Source: Biomphalaria glabrata (Eukaryota; Mollusca; Gastropoda; Planorbidae). From it: 64,000 bases of DNA. The DNA lies in contig NC_074716.1 in assembly GCF_947242115.1 (NCBI RefSeq), positions 47,561,213-47,625,212 on the forward strand, given 5' to 3'. The notes under the pieces are model-generated. The model saw only the letters and a list, made by a program, of their open reading frames with translations. It was not told where the DNA came from and did not search any database. This document shows, piece by piece, positions 21,923 through 33,000 of the stretch (its first letter is position 1; each line of letters begins with the position of its first letter). Position numbers and translations under genes: made by a program.

Positions 21923-23698
21923 CAATGACGTCACTATGGTCGGTGTCACCCGGTGCGGTTAGCTCGGGGTGTCACCCCCATCCCCCAGGAAAAAATAATT
22001 TCCCACTAAAAAAAAACAACAACTCTTGATTTTTTGTTTTTTATGTTGAACAATTAAACTGTAGGCTAATAAATTGGTTACAACCGAAAAAAGGTTTTCG
22101 ATTCTATTTTAAAATGTCGTTGTTTTTTTACTTTTGATCAAAAGTTATTACATAAATTAAAATGTACAAGTATACAACCTTGAGTTGAACATGTTTTTTC
22201 CTAGAGATTATTTTAGAGCTCCTTATGGAAAAGGCTTAAAACTATACTCGTATTTCTCAGCTGCTTCCGAAAAGACAAATCAAACACTGAACAGGTTTAC
22301 GTCCTGCGAAACATTGTCGAGCAAAGCCTGGAATACCAACAAAGGATGTTGGTCAGTTTTGTAGATTTAAAAAAAAAGTTTGTAAGCGTCCATCGGAATC
22401 ACTCTGGAAAAGAGCATCTCGCAACAATTTGTCCGGAATCAGACATGTCTAAACCAAATCAAGCTATTGTGTCACAGCAAACGATGGAATCCTTCAACTT
22501 CGAGACGGATATGAGATTAGCGTGTATCTTATCGCCATTTCTCTTTCTTGTAGCCATCGACGATGTCACAAAAATACGTTACACAGGCTTCATTCGGATT
22601 CCCATGGCGTAAACCAAACTGAATTGGATTTTGCAGACGAGATAGCAATACTTTGAAATGCAATTAAATGTTAACACGAGATGACGGATAAAGGCACCCT
22701 CAAAGTTATGCCTATAGGGTGCAGGTTACACAGGTCCCCCATCAACGTTGGTCATACAGATCCTGAACAAATAGAAAAGTTCACTTATTTACGTAGTGCT
22801 ATCTCAAGCGATGGAGATGTATATCGTGGTTTTGCGTGTTAGATTGAAAAGCTGGAGTCGTCTTTCGAACAGTACGGCCTATTTGAACAAAGAAATCAAT
22901 TAGTCTGGAGATTAAAATCCACCTTCTTAATACAATCATTGTCCCAACGGCCACCTACGCTTGGAAACGAGGAAGGTTGAAAAGAGGCTGAGCAGTGATG
23001 GCTGAGAAGGATCCTACGATTAACGTAACCAGATAATGTGACCAACAGAGAAATCTTTTCCGGCACAGACATTCGCCGTCTAAGGGACGTATCGAGTGAA
23101 CGTCAATGGACATTTGTGAGAGTCTCTGAGCCATATCATTGGACATGACAAACCACTTTTACCAAAGGCAGCCTTAACGTGAAAACCGAAAAGAGGAAAT
23201 AAAAAAAAGTCCACGTCTAACATGGCGTCGCACCTTTTAAGAAGTCCTGAATTTCGTGGGCACCAAAAGGAAAGTGGCTGTGAAATCATTTCTGTTGAGA
23301 GTTTCAGCCCTATGCATCGAATGGCTTGGGAGGGGCTTAAAACTATGTGTTTCTCAACATATTACAATAAAAGTGTTACGTTTACCACTCAACTGGTCAG
23401 ATAAGATGTTTGTGAGAGCGCCTTAAGGTCAATCAGAGTTGTTCGGGACGAAGCCAAGCGTTTATCTACATTTTTGAACTTCAGAAACTCGTTCTCTTGG
23501 CGTCTACAACACATACGTTTCTGATGATGGGAAGATTAGTTGTCAAATTGAATTACGTTATGAAGGTTTGGGACATGTTGATACTAAATTGTGAGTGCCA
23601 TTCGACATTTTTATTTTTAAAAGTTGCGTTTTGGAAAAGTCCTTTTTTCCCAGTTGGGTGTCACCCGGTGCGGCCCACACCCCCTAGTGACGCCACTG
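21923..23698. mobile_element. hAT-like element with LINE insertion, 8-bp target duplication
   Basis: The termini are CAATGACGTCACTA and TAGTGACGCCACTG, with GTGTCACCCGGTGCGG subterminal blocks at both ends. The flanks ACCTTTAT (21915-21922) and ACCTTTGT (23699-23706) agree at 7 of 8. Confidence 0.8.
22245..23560 (+). mobile_element. Decayed LINE reverse transcriptase region
   Basis: Frames give VLRNIVEQSLEYQQRMLVSF, ACILSPFLFLVAID (RT motif region), FTYLRSAISSDGDV and WRRTF / NFVGTKRKVA. Each is a known stretch of a non-LTR RT ORF, but they are separated by many frame breaks and a short internal loss. It lies inside the hAT-like element. Confidence 0.8.
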
Positions 23699-23887
23699 AC
23701 CTTTGTTATCCATAAGGTAATTTGTCTTACAATGTGTGCATTACACCAAACAAAAAAATTATAACTATAGAAAACCATAATATACATTAACACCAGATTC
23801 ACGATTTGCAGGATGTAAAAAGCAAAAATAACATGTAGCCTATCGAATATTTCGAAACATTTGAAAAGCAGAAGAATGTTAGATGGA

Positions 23888-24191
23888 CATAGACATAAAT
23901 AAATATAGACTGGCCGATTAAAGAGTTTTATGAAACGAAAATTTGTGACTTGCAATTTTGTGTACTTTATTATACAGCATTTATGAGCAGTATAAAAGTT
24001 AATTATTCATATCTACTTCAGCCATAACCTATATAAGTATTACAATATTTTCACTAGTGTTTTGTTTAATCTCTAAGAATGAAGATCATGCAATTTTTCA
24101 TAATTCGGAAATCCGAATACAATAGATATACATGTTTTCAAGTTACATGAAGTTACTTCCTTCGGCCAGTCTATATTTATTTATGTCTATG
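23888..24191. mobile_element. 304-bp P-like MITE, 29-bp perfect TIR and perfect 8-bp TSD
   Basis: The arms 23888-23916 and 24163-24191 are exact inverse copies beginning CATAGACATAAATAAATA. The flanks are TAGATGGA on both sides (23880-23887 and 24192-24199). The CATAG terminus with an 8-bp duplication fits the P-superfamily pattern CANRG better than hAT. No coding capacity. Confidence 0.9.
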
Positions 24192-24199
24192 TAGATGGA

Positions 24200-24786
24200 A
24201 TTATAGGCTACTAGTTCCATGGTTAGAAGTGTAAATATGACTATTTGTTAAGGCGGAGAGTTGTGGGGTGTGGTGTGAGAAAAGTGATACTCGAATTTAT
24301 GGGCCGGTCCAATTTATAAGTAAGAGAAAAAAAAAAAGAAGAAAGGAACGTGTCCATGGCAAAAGAAACAATATATATAGCCTGGGACTAAATCAACGGG
24401 TGTGGCCGGTGCATATGCTAGCATTTTATAAATATACAGATTGACTAATGGAGATTTTCATTCAAAGCGGGAAAACTATAGATTTTCATTACTGGCGGAG
24501 TAGCTTTTTGGTGTATCCGGTGTAGAAAAAAAAAGTGCTGATTAGCAATGTACACTTTGAAAGCACTGGAGCTCGTTCGTTGTAGCTCAAACATACGTTA
24601 CTATGGAGGATGAAGCATTAGAGGGATTAGTCTTTCACTCTTAAATCTTATTTAAACAAGTAATTGGCAACTAACTAGAGAGATATTTTCAAAATGGCAG
24701 CAGTGAAGTTCCATTTCGTGTCCTTGACATTGTTTAGTTTAATAAGGCTGTTGAAATTCCATCTTCTCTCTACGGCCCCTTTCTAT
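24200..24786. other. Unassigned intergenic stretch
   Basis: AT-rich; no gene or repeat recognised. Confidence 0.35.
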
Positions 24787-24962
24787 CCTCTATGGCTGCC
24801 TGGTCGTGCGGTTTGCGCACTGGACTGTCGTTCAGATTTATCGATGGTCCAGGGTTCAAACCCTGCCCGCTCCCATCCCCCGTCGTCCTGCGGGAGGTTT
24901 GGACTAGGAGGTAATTATCTTCAACTCTGAAGGAACATCCGAAACATGTCAAACATTTTAGT
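24787..24962 (+). repeat. tRNA-derived SINE, family C (best forward copy)
   Basis: Head GGCTGCCTGGTCGTGCGGTT, B-box GGGTTCAAACCC, then CCGTCGTCCTGCGGGAGGTT, ATTATCTTCAACTCTGAAGG and the AACATGTCAAACATTTTA tail. Confidence 0.9.
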
Positions 24963-27080
24963 TGATCGTGAAAATCTCCAATGTAGATCTATGGAATCAT
25001 CATTTCTACTATAGAGGATATAGAAAGGGGGCCGTGGAGAGAAGAGGGAATTTTAACAGCCTTATTAAATACACTAGGTACAATCAAATTATTTATAGCC
25101 TATCAAACCTCTCACTAGGCAGGCCCGTCCCAGGGAACGGTCTGACAACACACTGGCAGCATGGCGGGGAAATTAACCCTTGGCAGAACATGATTTGGTG
25201 GCAAATACTCAACAAAAAATAAGTAAGTAGTTGTATTCTTGATATATTTACTAGATAGATATTTACTAGATAGATATTTACTAGATGGAGGCTTTATGTC
25301 TGTCCATCTGTCATTCAGAAAACTAAAAGTGCTATTCATAGTCTGATCAGTATCCGTGTATTGTGCTAAAAATAGATGCAATGACTACTTTAGGTTTTTT
25401 GAAACCAATGACTTTAAAAAAAAAAGTTGGGCTAAATATGCAATATTATTTTTTTATATAGCCTACATTAATCATTTTTAAATAAAGATTTTAAACTGTT
25501 ATAGAGTATTATACTAGCTTATTATGTTTTACTCTGACCAGTTATATACTTAACATATTGTATCACGCACATACATTTATTATGAAATTTGTTTTTAACT
25601 ATACACTTTAATGTTACATAGAAATTTCTATATGCAAATGTTTCATAAGATCTTCTGAAAGCTTGCACTTCTAAAAATAAGAGCTTCACATTTAGTTCTA
25701 CATAGAGGCCTATATTTATACAAGTTAGGAAAAAAAAAAAGGTTTAAAAGTCAATTCATGCAAATCCAAAACATTTAAGTAATGTATTTTACCAATGTGT
25801 GTTACATGAGTGAGTTAGACTGACCCACAGGGGCCACCCTCTAAACTCCATTTTATTGCCCTCATTGATAGGCTATAAACTCACATGCACACATACAAAC
25901 ACAGTTTGCTTCATACAGGAGATTTTTTTTCTTTTTACAGATTTCTGTTTCTTTTGCAGATTTCAAGCTCATACAGATCTTTAAAGACACAATCAAATTG
26001 AACACATCGAATATACATCTGTACATATTTATGCTCCTTTCAACTGTTACCTTTTATATATTCAAACTAAAAAAGGTCTACCACTTCATGAGTATCTTGT
26101 TATTCTCTTCTCATTTTTAGATGCGTGTCAGGAGTTCACAAAGTAGAATCAAGATATAAATATAAGTAAAATGCATCGTCAAACTGTTACTCACAGCACC
26201 CAAAAAAAAAAAAACCCTGTGTAGTTTAGTCTATGTAGCCAAAACCATTTTCTTCTTTGCTAAGAATTTGGTCTTCAATCACAAAATAAATCAGATCATC
26301 AACCAAGTGTCAGTAAGTAAATCAAACAAGAAAAACCAAGAAATATCTACATATATAAGTTTCTTTTTTTTTTTTAGATTTTTTTTTTCAGTAATAGTTA
26401 AATGTAACAAAGAAAACAAACCAAAGAACTGTAATTTAAAAAACAAATATTCTTGTGTCTTTCTTCTCAAACACTGACCTATGAAACTCTTCACATGAAT
26501 TCTATACAATTAGATAATTAACTCTTTTTAAATATACATTAATACATTATATCCTTCAAGTGCATGTCTCAGGAGATACACAATGAGAACTAGACTGATA
26601 CAAAGAGCTGAAAGGAAAACTGTGGCTAAAGCTGACAAATTACAAGAAATAGAAAACATTTGTGAGCCCATACACAAAGGACAGACAGAATAGAAAATAG
26701 AGAATATTTATTTACTTAAGCTACATGTTGGGCTTGGCTCTTTTAAAAGTTTCTTTTTTTTTTTTTTTAATATACCATACTTTGCAACAAAAAACAAACC
26801 CACAGACTCTTTTCAACTTGTGTAACTTTTATGGGAAGGGTGTTCCCTCGATAGGGTTATTAGAGATATGGTAATAGGAGGGCATGTCCTTTTTTAGGTC
26901 ATGTCCTCTATTTGGCAGGCATTGGCCTAAAAATGTGAAAATGTCCATCTTTTAATCTGTTTACTACAACTGCAATAGTATCCATAAATCTATTTCAATC
27001 CCATTAAATCACTCATTAATAACAGAACGTTGACACAATTGTTTGATAATCTTCATAAGCAGGTATTCCTTTCTAAAAAA
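24963..27080. other. Unassigned AT-rich intergenic DNA
   Basis: No exon recognised. It has several A or T homopolymers (for example 26752-26769) and a short ATTTACTAGATAGAT triplication at 25246-25284. It may include part of a long FIG4 3' UTR, which I cannot place. Confidence 0.35.
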
Positions 27081-27301
27081 GTGTGGTGGCTGAGAGGTAA
27101 AGAGCTTGGCTTCCAAACTGGGTTCAAATCCTAGTGAAGACTAGGATTTTTAATTTAGGGAATTTTATGTCACCCCCGAGTCCACCCAACTGTAGCATTA
27201 GCTGGGGAAAAATAAAGGTGGTTTGTCAATGTGACATCCTAATTAAACATGGGCCATAGAAACATCTGTCCTATACATCGCAAGGTCAGAAAGGGGAACT
27301 G
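27081..27301 (+). repeat. tRNA-derived SINE, family A
   Basis: TGGCTGAGAGGTAAAGAGCT (A-box), GGGTTCAAATCCTAG (B-box), GAGTCCACCCAACT, AACATGGGCCATAGAAACAT and a GGTCAGAAAGGGGAACT end. Confidence 0.87.
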
Positions 27302-28506
27302 TGCTTTTATTTTTCTAATATAATAGAACCTGAAGAGAATATTGCCTATGGAGCTTCACATGCAATCTATATTTTCGCGAATGATGAACTAAAGCAATAA
27401 GCACTTAGTGACGACTTAGTCTGAGAAATTATGATTCATTAGTTTTACAGTCTTTGATTTACTGACATGTTTCATCATAAACAAAGCAGTTCTAAGCCTA
27501 GCTTTTAAAGTTACTAGTAAATGTTTTTTGTCCTCCTTTGCTAATGCAGGTATCTGTTAACTCTATACCTGGATCAACACAGGGCCCATATAAAATTTAT
27601 TACCAATCAGTCTATGAGTGTGCATCGTTGTAGTAGCTAACATGTTAAGATTTTCATAAAGGAAAATAGTTGTTAGTGAACTGGTGTAGGCTTGCAACAT
27701 GAGTCTGAATCATGAATCAGTTTTTGTTTTTTTCAAGAGTCAGAAAAGGGTACCTTACTGAAATTAGTCCATCATAGCTTTAAGATTTGTTATCTTATTT
27801 TAATAAGATACATTTCAACATGAAACATAAAAAAATAAAGAAAATAGTAAAAATTGAAATATTTAGTACTTCATAGAAGTAAAGTCCACATCAACAACAA
27901 TATTCCTGCTGACTGCTCTTTCGCATTACATTCATCAAAACATTTGCACAGCATTACAAAATTAGCCTCAAGAATAGTACATAAATAGTACAAGTAACCT
28001 CATACATTATGTCACAAACACACTCATATCTGAATGCACTCACAAATTGTGGACTTTCTCAGTCAAACATCATATCCACCCTTGACTTTTATATCACAAA
28101 ATATACAATCATCCTTGACTTCTATATCACAAAATATACAATCATAAGTCTAATATTATATCCACCTTTGACTTTTATATAACAAAATATACAATCATAA
28201 CCGTATAATTTTTTCAGTACAGTTAAAAAAATTGCCTCTACCTAAGTTCTTCCCTTTTTGTCAAAGGACATGCAATATCAGTGGCTCTTCATATCAACAT
28301 CAACTTTTTATGAAAAATATGTGTTTGTAGGTTGTATGAACTTTTTGTGACAAGAGTTCAATAACAGATAAGAATCTTCCCACAGTCTAAAATAGAGATA
28401 CCCAAAATGTACCAATTTTTAACCTTATCAGTAAAAAGAACTTGAATTGCAATAGTGACAACATGTAGACATTTATATGCGTGAATATATAATCCTGGAA
28501 AATTCA

Positions 28507-28740
28507 TGGATGAGTGGTAAAGTGCTTGGCTTCCAAACCAAGGGGCCTTGGGTTCAAATCCCAGTGAAGACCAAAAATTTTGAATTTCAGGATTTTTGGG
28601 GCCTTCTTAGTCCACCCAACTCTAATGGATAGGCCTACATGATAGTTGGGGAAAAGTAAAGGCAGTTGGTTGTTGTGCTGGCCCTAGTTAACCGGGGACT
28701 ACATGAACAGATGGCCTTTACATCATCTGCCCTATAGATT
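28507..28740 (+). repeat. tRNA-derived SINE, family A
   Basis: GATGAGTGGTAAAGTGCTTG (A-box), GGGTTCAAATCCCAG (B-box), CAGTTGGTTGTTGTGCTGGC, ACATCATCTGCCCTATAGAT. Confidence 0.87.
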
Positions 28741-29167
28741 AAATATATAATACCAACAGGTAGGTGACATGGTATTGATTGAAAGGAAAATCTTCCCATA
28801 ATGAAATCCTATAGTGAAGTTTCAAGCAAACCAGTCCACAAATTATAAATATATACATATTCTTAGACTTTTCAACATTACAATATATATAATTGTATTA
28901 GGTTTAATTAATTGAACATTGATTTTATATAAATGCAACATACAAAAAAATTTAATACAAGGTAGAGAACAATACAAGTTTTTACAAACAATTTGAGATC
29001 AATCAGTTCATGTACAGAGTCACTTACCTGATTATTCTATTTAAATTGTAAAAAGCATAATCACATAATATAGTCGGTAAAAAATGCTCAGAGTGACTTG
29101 AGAGATCCACAAAACCCTGGACCAAAATAGACCAAAATTTTTACAGCAGAGGATGTGGACGTATTAT

Positions 29168-29392
29168 ATCACATTTGAACTTGGCTTGTCTTGGCTAACT
29201 ATTAAGGGGGCTCGAGGTTCGACACCCGACTCGAGCAGAGTTATGTTTTCTGAGAGCCTAAAGGCAGCACGAAAAACCTTCTCCCAGATATCCCCCTCCC
29301 CCCACTGGTCCACAAATGAGATTGGACCATAGCGCTCTAAGTATATTATAAGCATGAAAATAGTGCTATATAAAAGCTATAATTATTATTAA
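29168..29392 (+). repeat. tRNA-derived SINE, family B
   Basis: GAACTTGGCTTGTCTTGG, B-box GGTTCGACACC, CCTAAAGGCAGCACGAAAAA, CCACTGGTCCACAAATGAGA and the TATATAAAAGCTATAATTAT tail. Confidence 0.85.
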
Positions 29393-29851
29393 TATTGAGA
29401 TCAAATAGCCAGCTGAAGCCCTTGAGCAGTATCCTTTTAACAACACAAAGGATAAGTGAAGTTCATACAGTTATTTTTTTATTTGGGTTTTTGACTCAGA
29501 AAAGCTTGGGACAACTCTTCTACATTGCTTCTCAGGCATACTAATGGTGGTAACCCTTGATTCTTCATTCTGGCCAGCTAGAACTTTGTTTGACAAACTT
29601 CCTCCTAAATATTTTTTAAGGGCGGTAACGCATGATTAGATTCTGTACCTTTAATTGAAACTCTCCTTCTTGTATTGAAAGATGAACAACACAAATCTCT
29701 TATAAGGTAGAAAGTTACATCCCTTAGCTTCTTAGAGAAAATGTTTTTAAGTATGGGTACTGAGCTAAATTTCTCTAGTGGCAGGATGATGAACAATATG
29801 ATTCAGTTATTCATGTCATCAAAACTTGAAATTGTTGATGTCTGGTTGTGA

Positions 29852-29975
29852 ATGTGGAGCTTTGTGATGTTGTGATGTCCAAGTGGAGCTTTGTGATGTC
29901 TGGATGTCCAAGTGGAGCTTTGTGATGTCTGGATGTCCAAGTGGAGCTTTGTGATGTCTGGATGCCCAAGTGGAG
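29852..29975 (+). repeat. 29-bp minisatellite, about 4 copies, just downstream of the FIG4 stop
   Basis: AAGTGGAGCTTTGTGATGTC recurs at 29881, 29910 and 29939, with the unit start again at 29968 and a diverged unit before. On the minus strand it lies 27-150 bp after the FIG4 stop codon, so it is probably in the 3' UTR. Confidence 0.9.
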
Positions 29976-30001
29976 CCCATTTATGAAACAAAATATTTTC
30001 A

Positions 30002-33000
30002 TCACAGGAACTTTTTGTTTACATACTTGATGTAGGCATGGCGGTCAGCATCAGACACAGCCCCTGCACCAAAGTGACCCCTCTGGACATAGGCAGTGTA
30101 GATGTCTTTAGATTGCTTGCTTACAGGAGGTGGTTCAACATAAAAGGTGCTATCTAGTTTAAATGCTGAGATTGGAAATCTGGAGAAAATAAAAAGGAAG
30201 AAAAAAAAAATATGCTTAGAAAGAACGTCACTTGGCGTTTTCATGTTGTGATCCTTTCCCAACATGTTAAAATAGTACGAAATAACTAGACCTATAGACC
30301 AATATTTCATTTTAAGGTCTTTGTACAAATAAAAGTAAAACTATGTTCTCACATGTCAATGCCAGGGGAGGCAACCATCTTTGGTTTTTCTCGAAGCGAT
30401 AAATCACTACAATCTTCACTAAGAGATGATTCAATCTTGCTGCTCTCAAATAAAAAATCAGACCTGCGAAGGTTTGTCACAGAGCTGTTTTTTCCATTGC
30501 CTATGTCAACATATCTGTGAACAAGCATCCAGAAACATGACTTTTAATTGCCAAGATAAAATGTCTTCACTAATGACACATGACATAATATATAGTTTAT
30601 TAGTAGCTAAGCTATGAGGTACAACATTCAGAAGTGAAAATCATTTACATAATTCATCCAGGTTAATCATGTTTCATTCTTCTGCAACAATAAGAGGAGC
30701 TAAGTTGTTTTACACGGATTTTTAAAATTTATTTCCTGAACCTTTGAAAGCTTTTTTTGGTAGAGAGTGATTTTCCAACCAATCAAAAATAATTGCTACT
30801 TGACCTAACTAGTTACTCAATTAGAGGTAGTTGACTTGTCTGTAATTTCTAAAAAAAATGTTTTATCTCCAATATTAAAGATTTTTACATAAATATCAAT
30901 GTGTGTGTCACTCAGTTTATCAAGATTCTCATTTGATTCTAAGCAGCTTCCTCTCAAGTGTTGTCAATGATATTTGTGACTTTCATAAAAAAAAAAAAAA
31001 ATAATAGTATAACATAAAGATTCTCTTTGTGTGTCTAATAATACAGCTTGTTTTGTGGGATTAGTAGCATAGCATTAGATTCACATTGTATCTGATTACT
31101 CAGCTGACTCTTCGCAATAAATCTCTTAAAACATTAGGTTATCTGGAATACAATTGACTTCAATGCTGCCATGGCTTTACTTTAAAAAAAAAATTGTTAG
31201 CTGCTCCGATAGACCTATGCTTCAATGAGACTATCCCCAGAATGGATTGCTAACAGTATAACAGAAAACAAAACAATGATGTGAGTGGCATCATCAAAGT
31301 AGAATCAAGAAAGTAATGTGCTGTATGATGAAACATGATCACATTAAAGTATTGAAACTAGTTTAGCAACATAGCTCACCTTACCAGTACATTATAGTAC
31401 ATTAGGCAAACATCGCAGACTGACCTTACAAATATGCATGCACTAACCTCTCATATATCTTCTGATCTCTTGCACTGGGCTCAGTTATCTCTGCATTGTA
31501 CACTGTCTTCATAGAAGGGAACAGATCCTGAAACATAAAATTATATATTCACTTATTACATAACGTAAACGAATTCTGCTATCTGGGATCCACAATTAAA
31601 GATGACCTGTCTCTAGAAGAGGAGATAAAAAAACGCATAGGGGAGGCTGCCTCGACCTTCGCTAAACTCAGACCAAGAGTTTGGGAAAATCATAAGCTAA
31701 CTACGGTGACCAAAATGGAAGTCTACAAGGCATGCATTATGAGTACACTGCTGTATGGCAGTGAATCATGGACCACCTACGCAAAGCAAGAGAGAAAACT
31801 GAACTCATTCCATTTGAGATGTCTCCGTAGGATCTTGAATGTCACATGGAAAGAAAAAGTGTGCAATACTGAGATCCTTGCGGGATCAGGTATTCCCAGC
31901 ATCTTTACAGCCCTCAGACAACGCCGTTTGCACTGGCTTGGACATGTTCGCCGGATGGAGGTCAAGCGCATCCTGAAAGTCATCCTCTATGGTCAACTCC
32001 CGACTGGCACAAGAAAAACTGGTCGCCCCCAGCTCCGTTACATAAATGTAATAAAACATGACCTCAAATCAGTGAACATCAATACTGACTTTTGGGAAGA
32101 CATAGTTCTAGACCGCAACAGATGGAGAGAGACAGTGACCAAGAAAGCTATGGACAGTGAAAGTACATGGGTCTCAGCTCAGGAAGAAAAACGTACAATC
32201 GGAAAAATGGCCAGCTCCTCTACCACCGAAGCAAAAGCGACCTTAACCTGCGCTATCTGTGGACAGGAGTGTCTCTCCGAAATAGGGCTCCACAGCCACA
32301 TGAGGAAATGTGCTCTGAGATGAACCATAGTCGTTCTACGACTGAGGGAGGCCAATGAATATTACATAACATTATACAGAAGATTTTTCACACAATAACA
32401 GGGGGAAATATAAAACATTAATCTTGACATGATACGAGGATCAAGAACTTAAAAGGAGCAAAAGCAACCAAATTATTTTCTGGTAAATGTATTTGGAGAC
32501 ACTGTTTCATTAATCTATGTGTACATCACAAACACTGTAATAATTCACATAAAATATATGTAAAATATATGAAAATATGAACAATTGAATATTAAATTTT
32601 TTAAATAATATTATTCATAAAAGTCCATACCAACGATGATATCTTATTACTGTATAAAAACAATAATATAGGGACTGAGCAATATATTGCAATCATGATG
32701 GATATTCTTAAAATCTTTTAATAAAAGTGTTACCAATGAAAATGTTTTGTATTCAAATTTTAAATGGGGCTACAGCTAAATTTTTATTTTTTTTTTGCTC
32801 TTTCAGCTTCCATCTCAACCAATGTTCCCAAACAAGAATTATTACTTTTACAAAGCATATATCAACTCACTCTGTCTGTCTGGTACAATGTTTGTACACC
32901 TTATTTCTCCCACACCAATTCTAGGATCAAGTTGAAACTTTGCACAATCAATTTAAAAAATTACCAATTAGTCAATTAATTACTAATAATACATTTTTTG

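Noticed and set aside
24787-24860. tRNA gene
   Set aside because: A- and B-box-like motifs are present, but the body continues into a repeated SINE tail and the cloverleaf does not close.
29803-30005. Short frames repeating LDIQTSQSSTW
   Set aside because: Translations of the 29-bp repeat downstream of FIG4.
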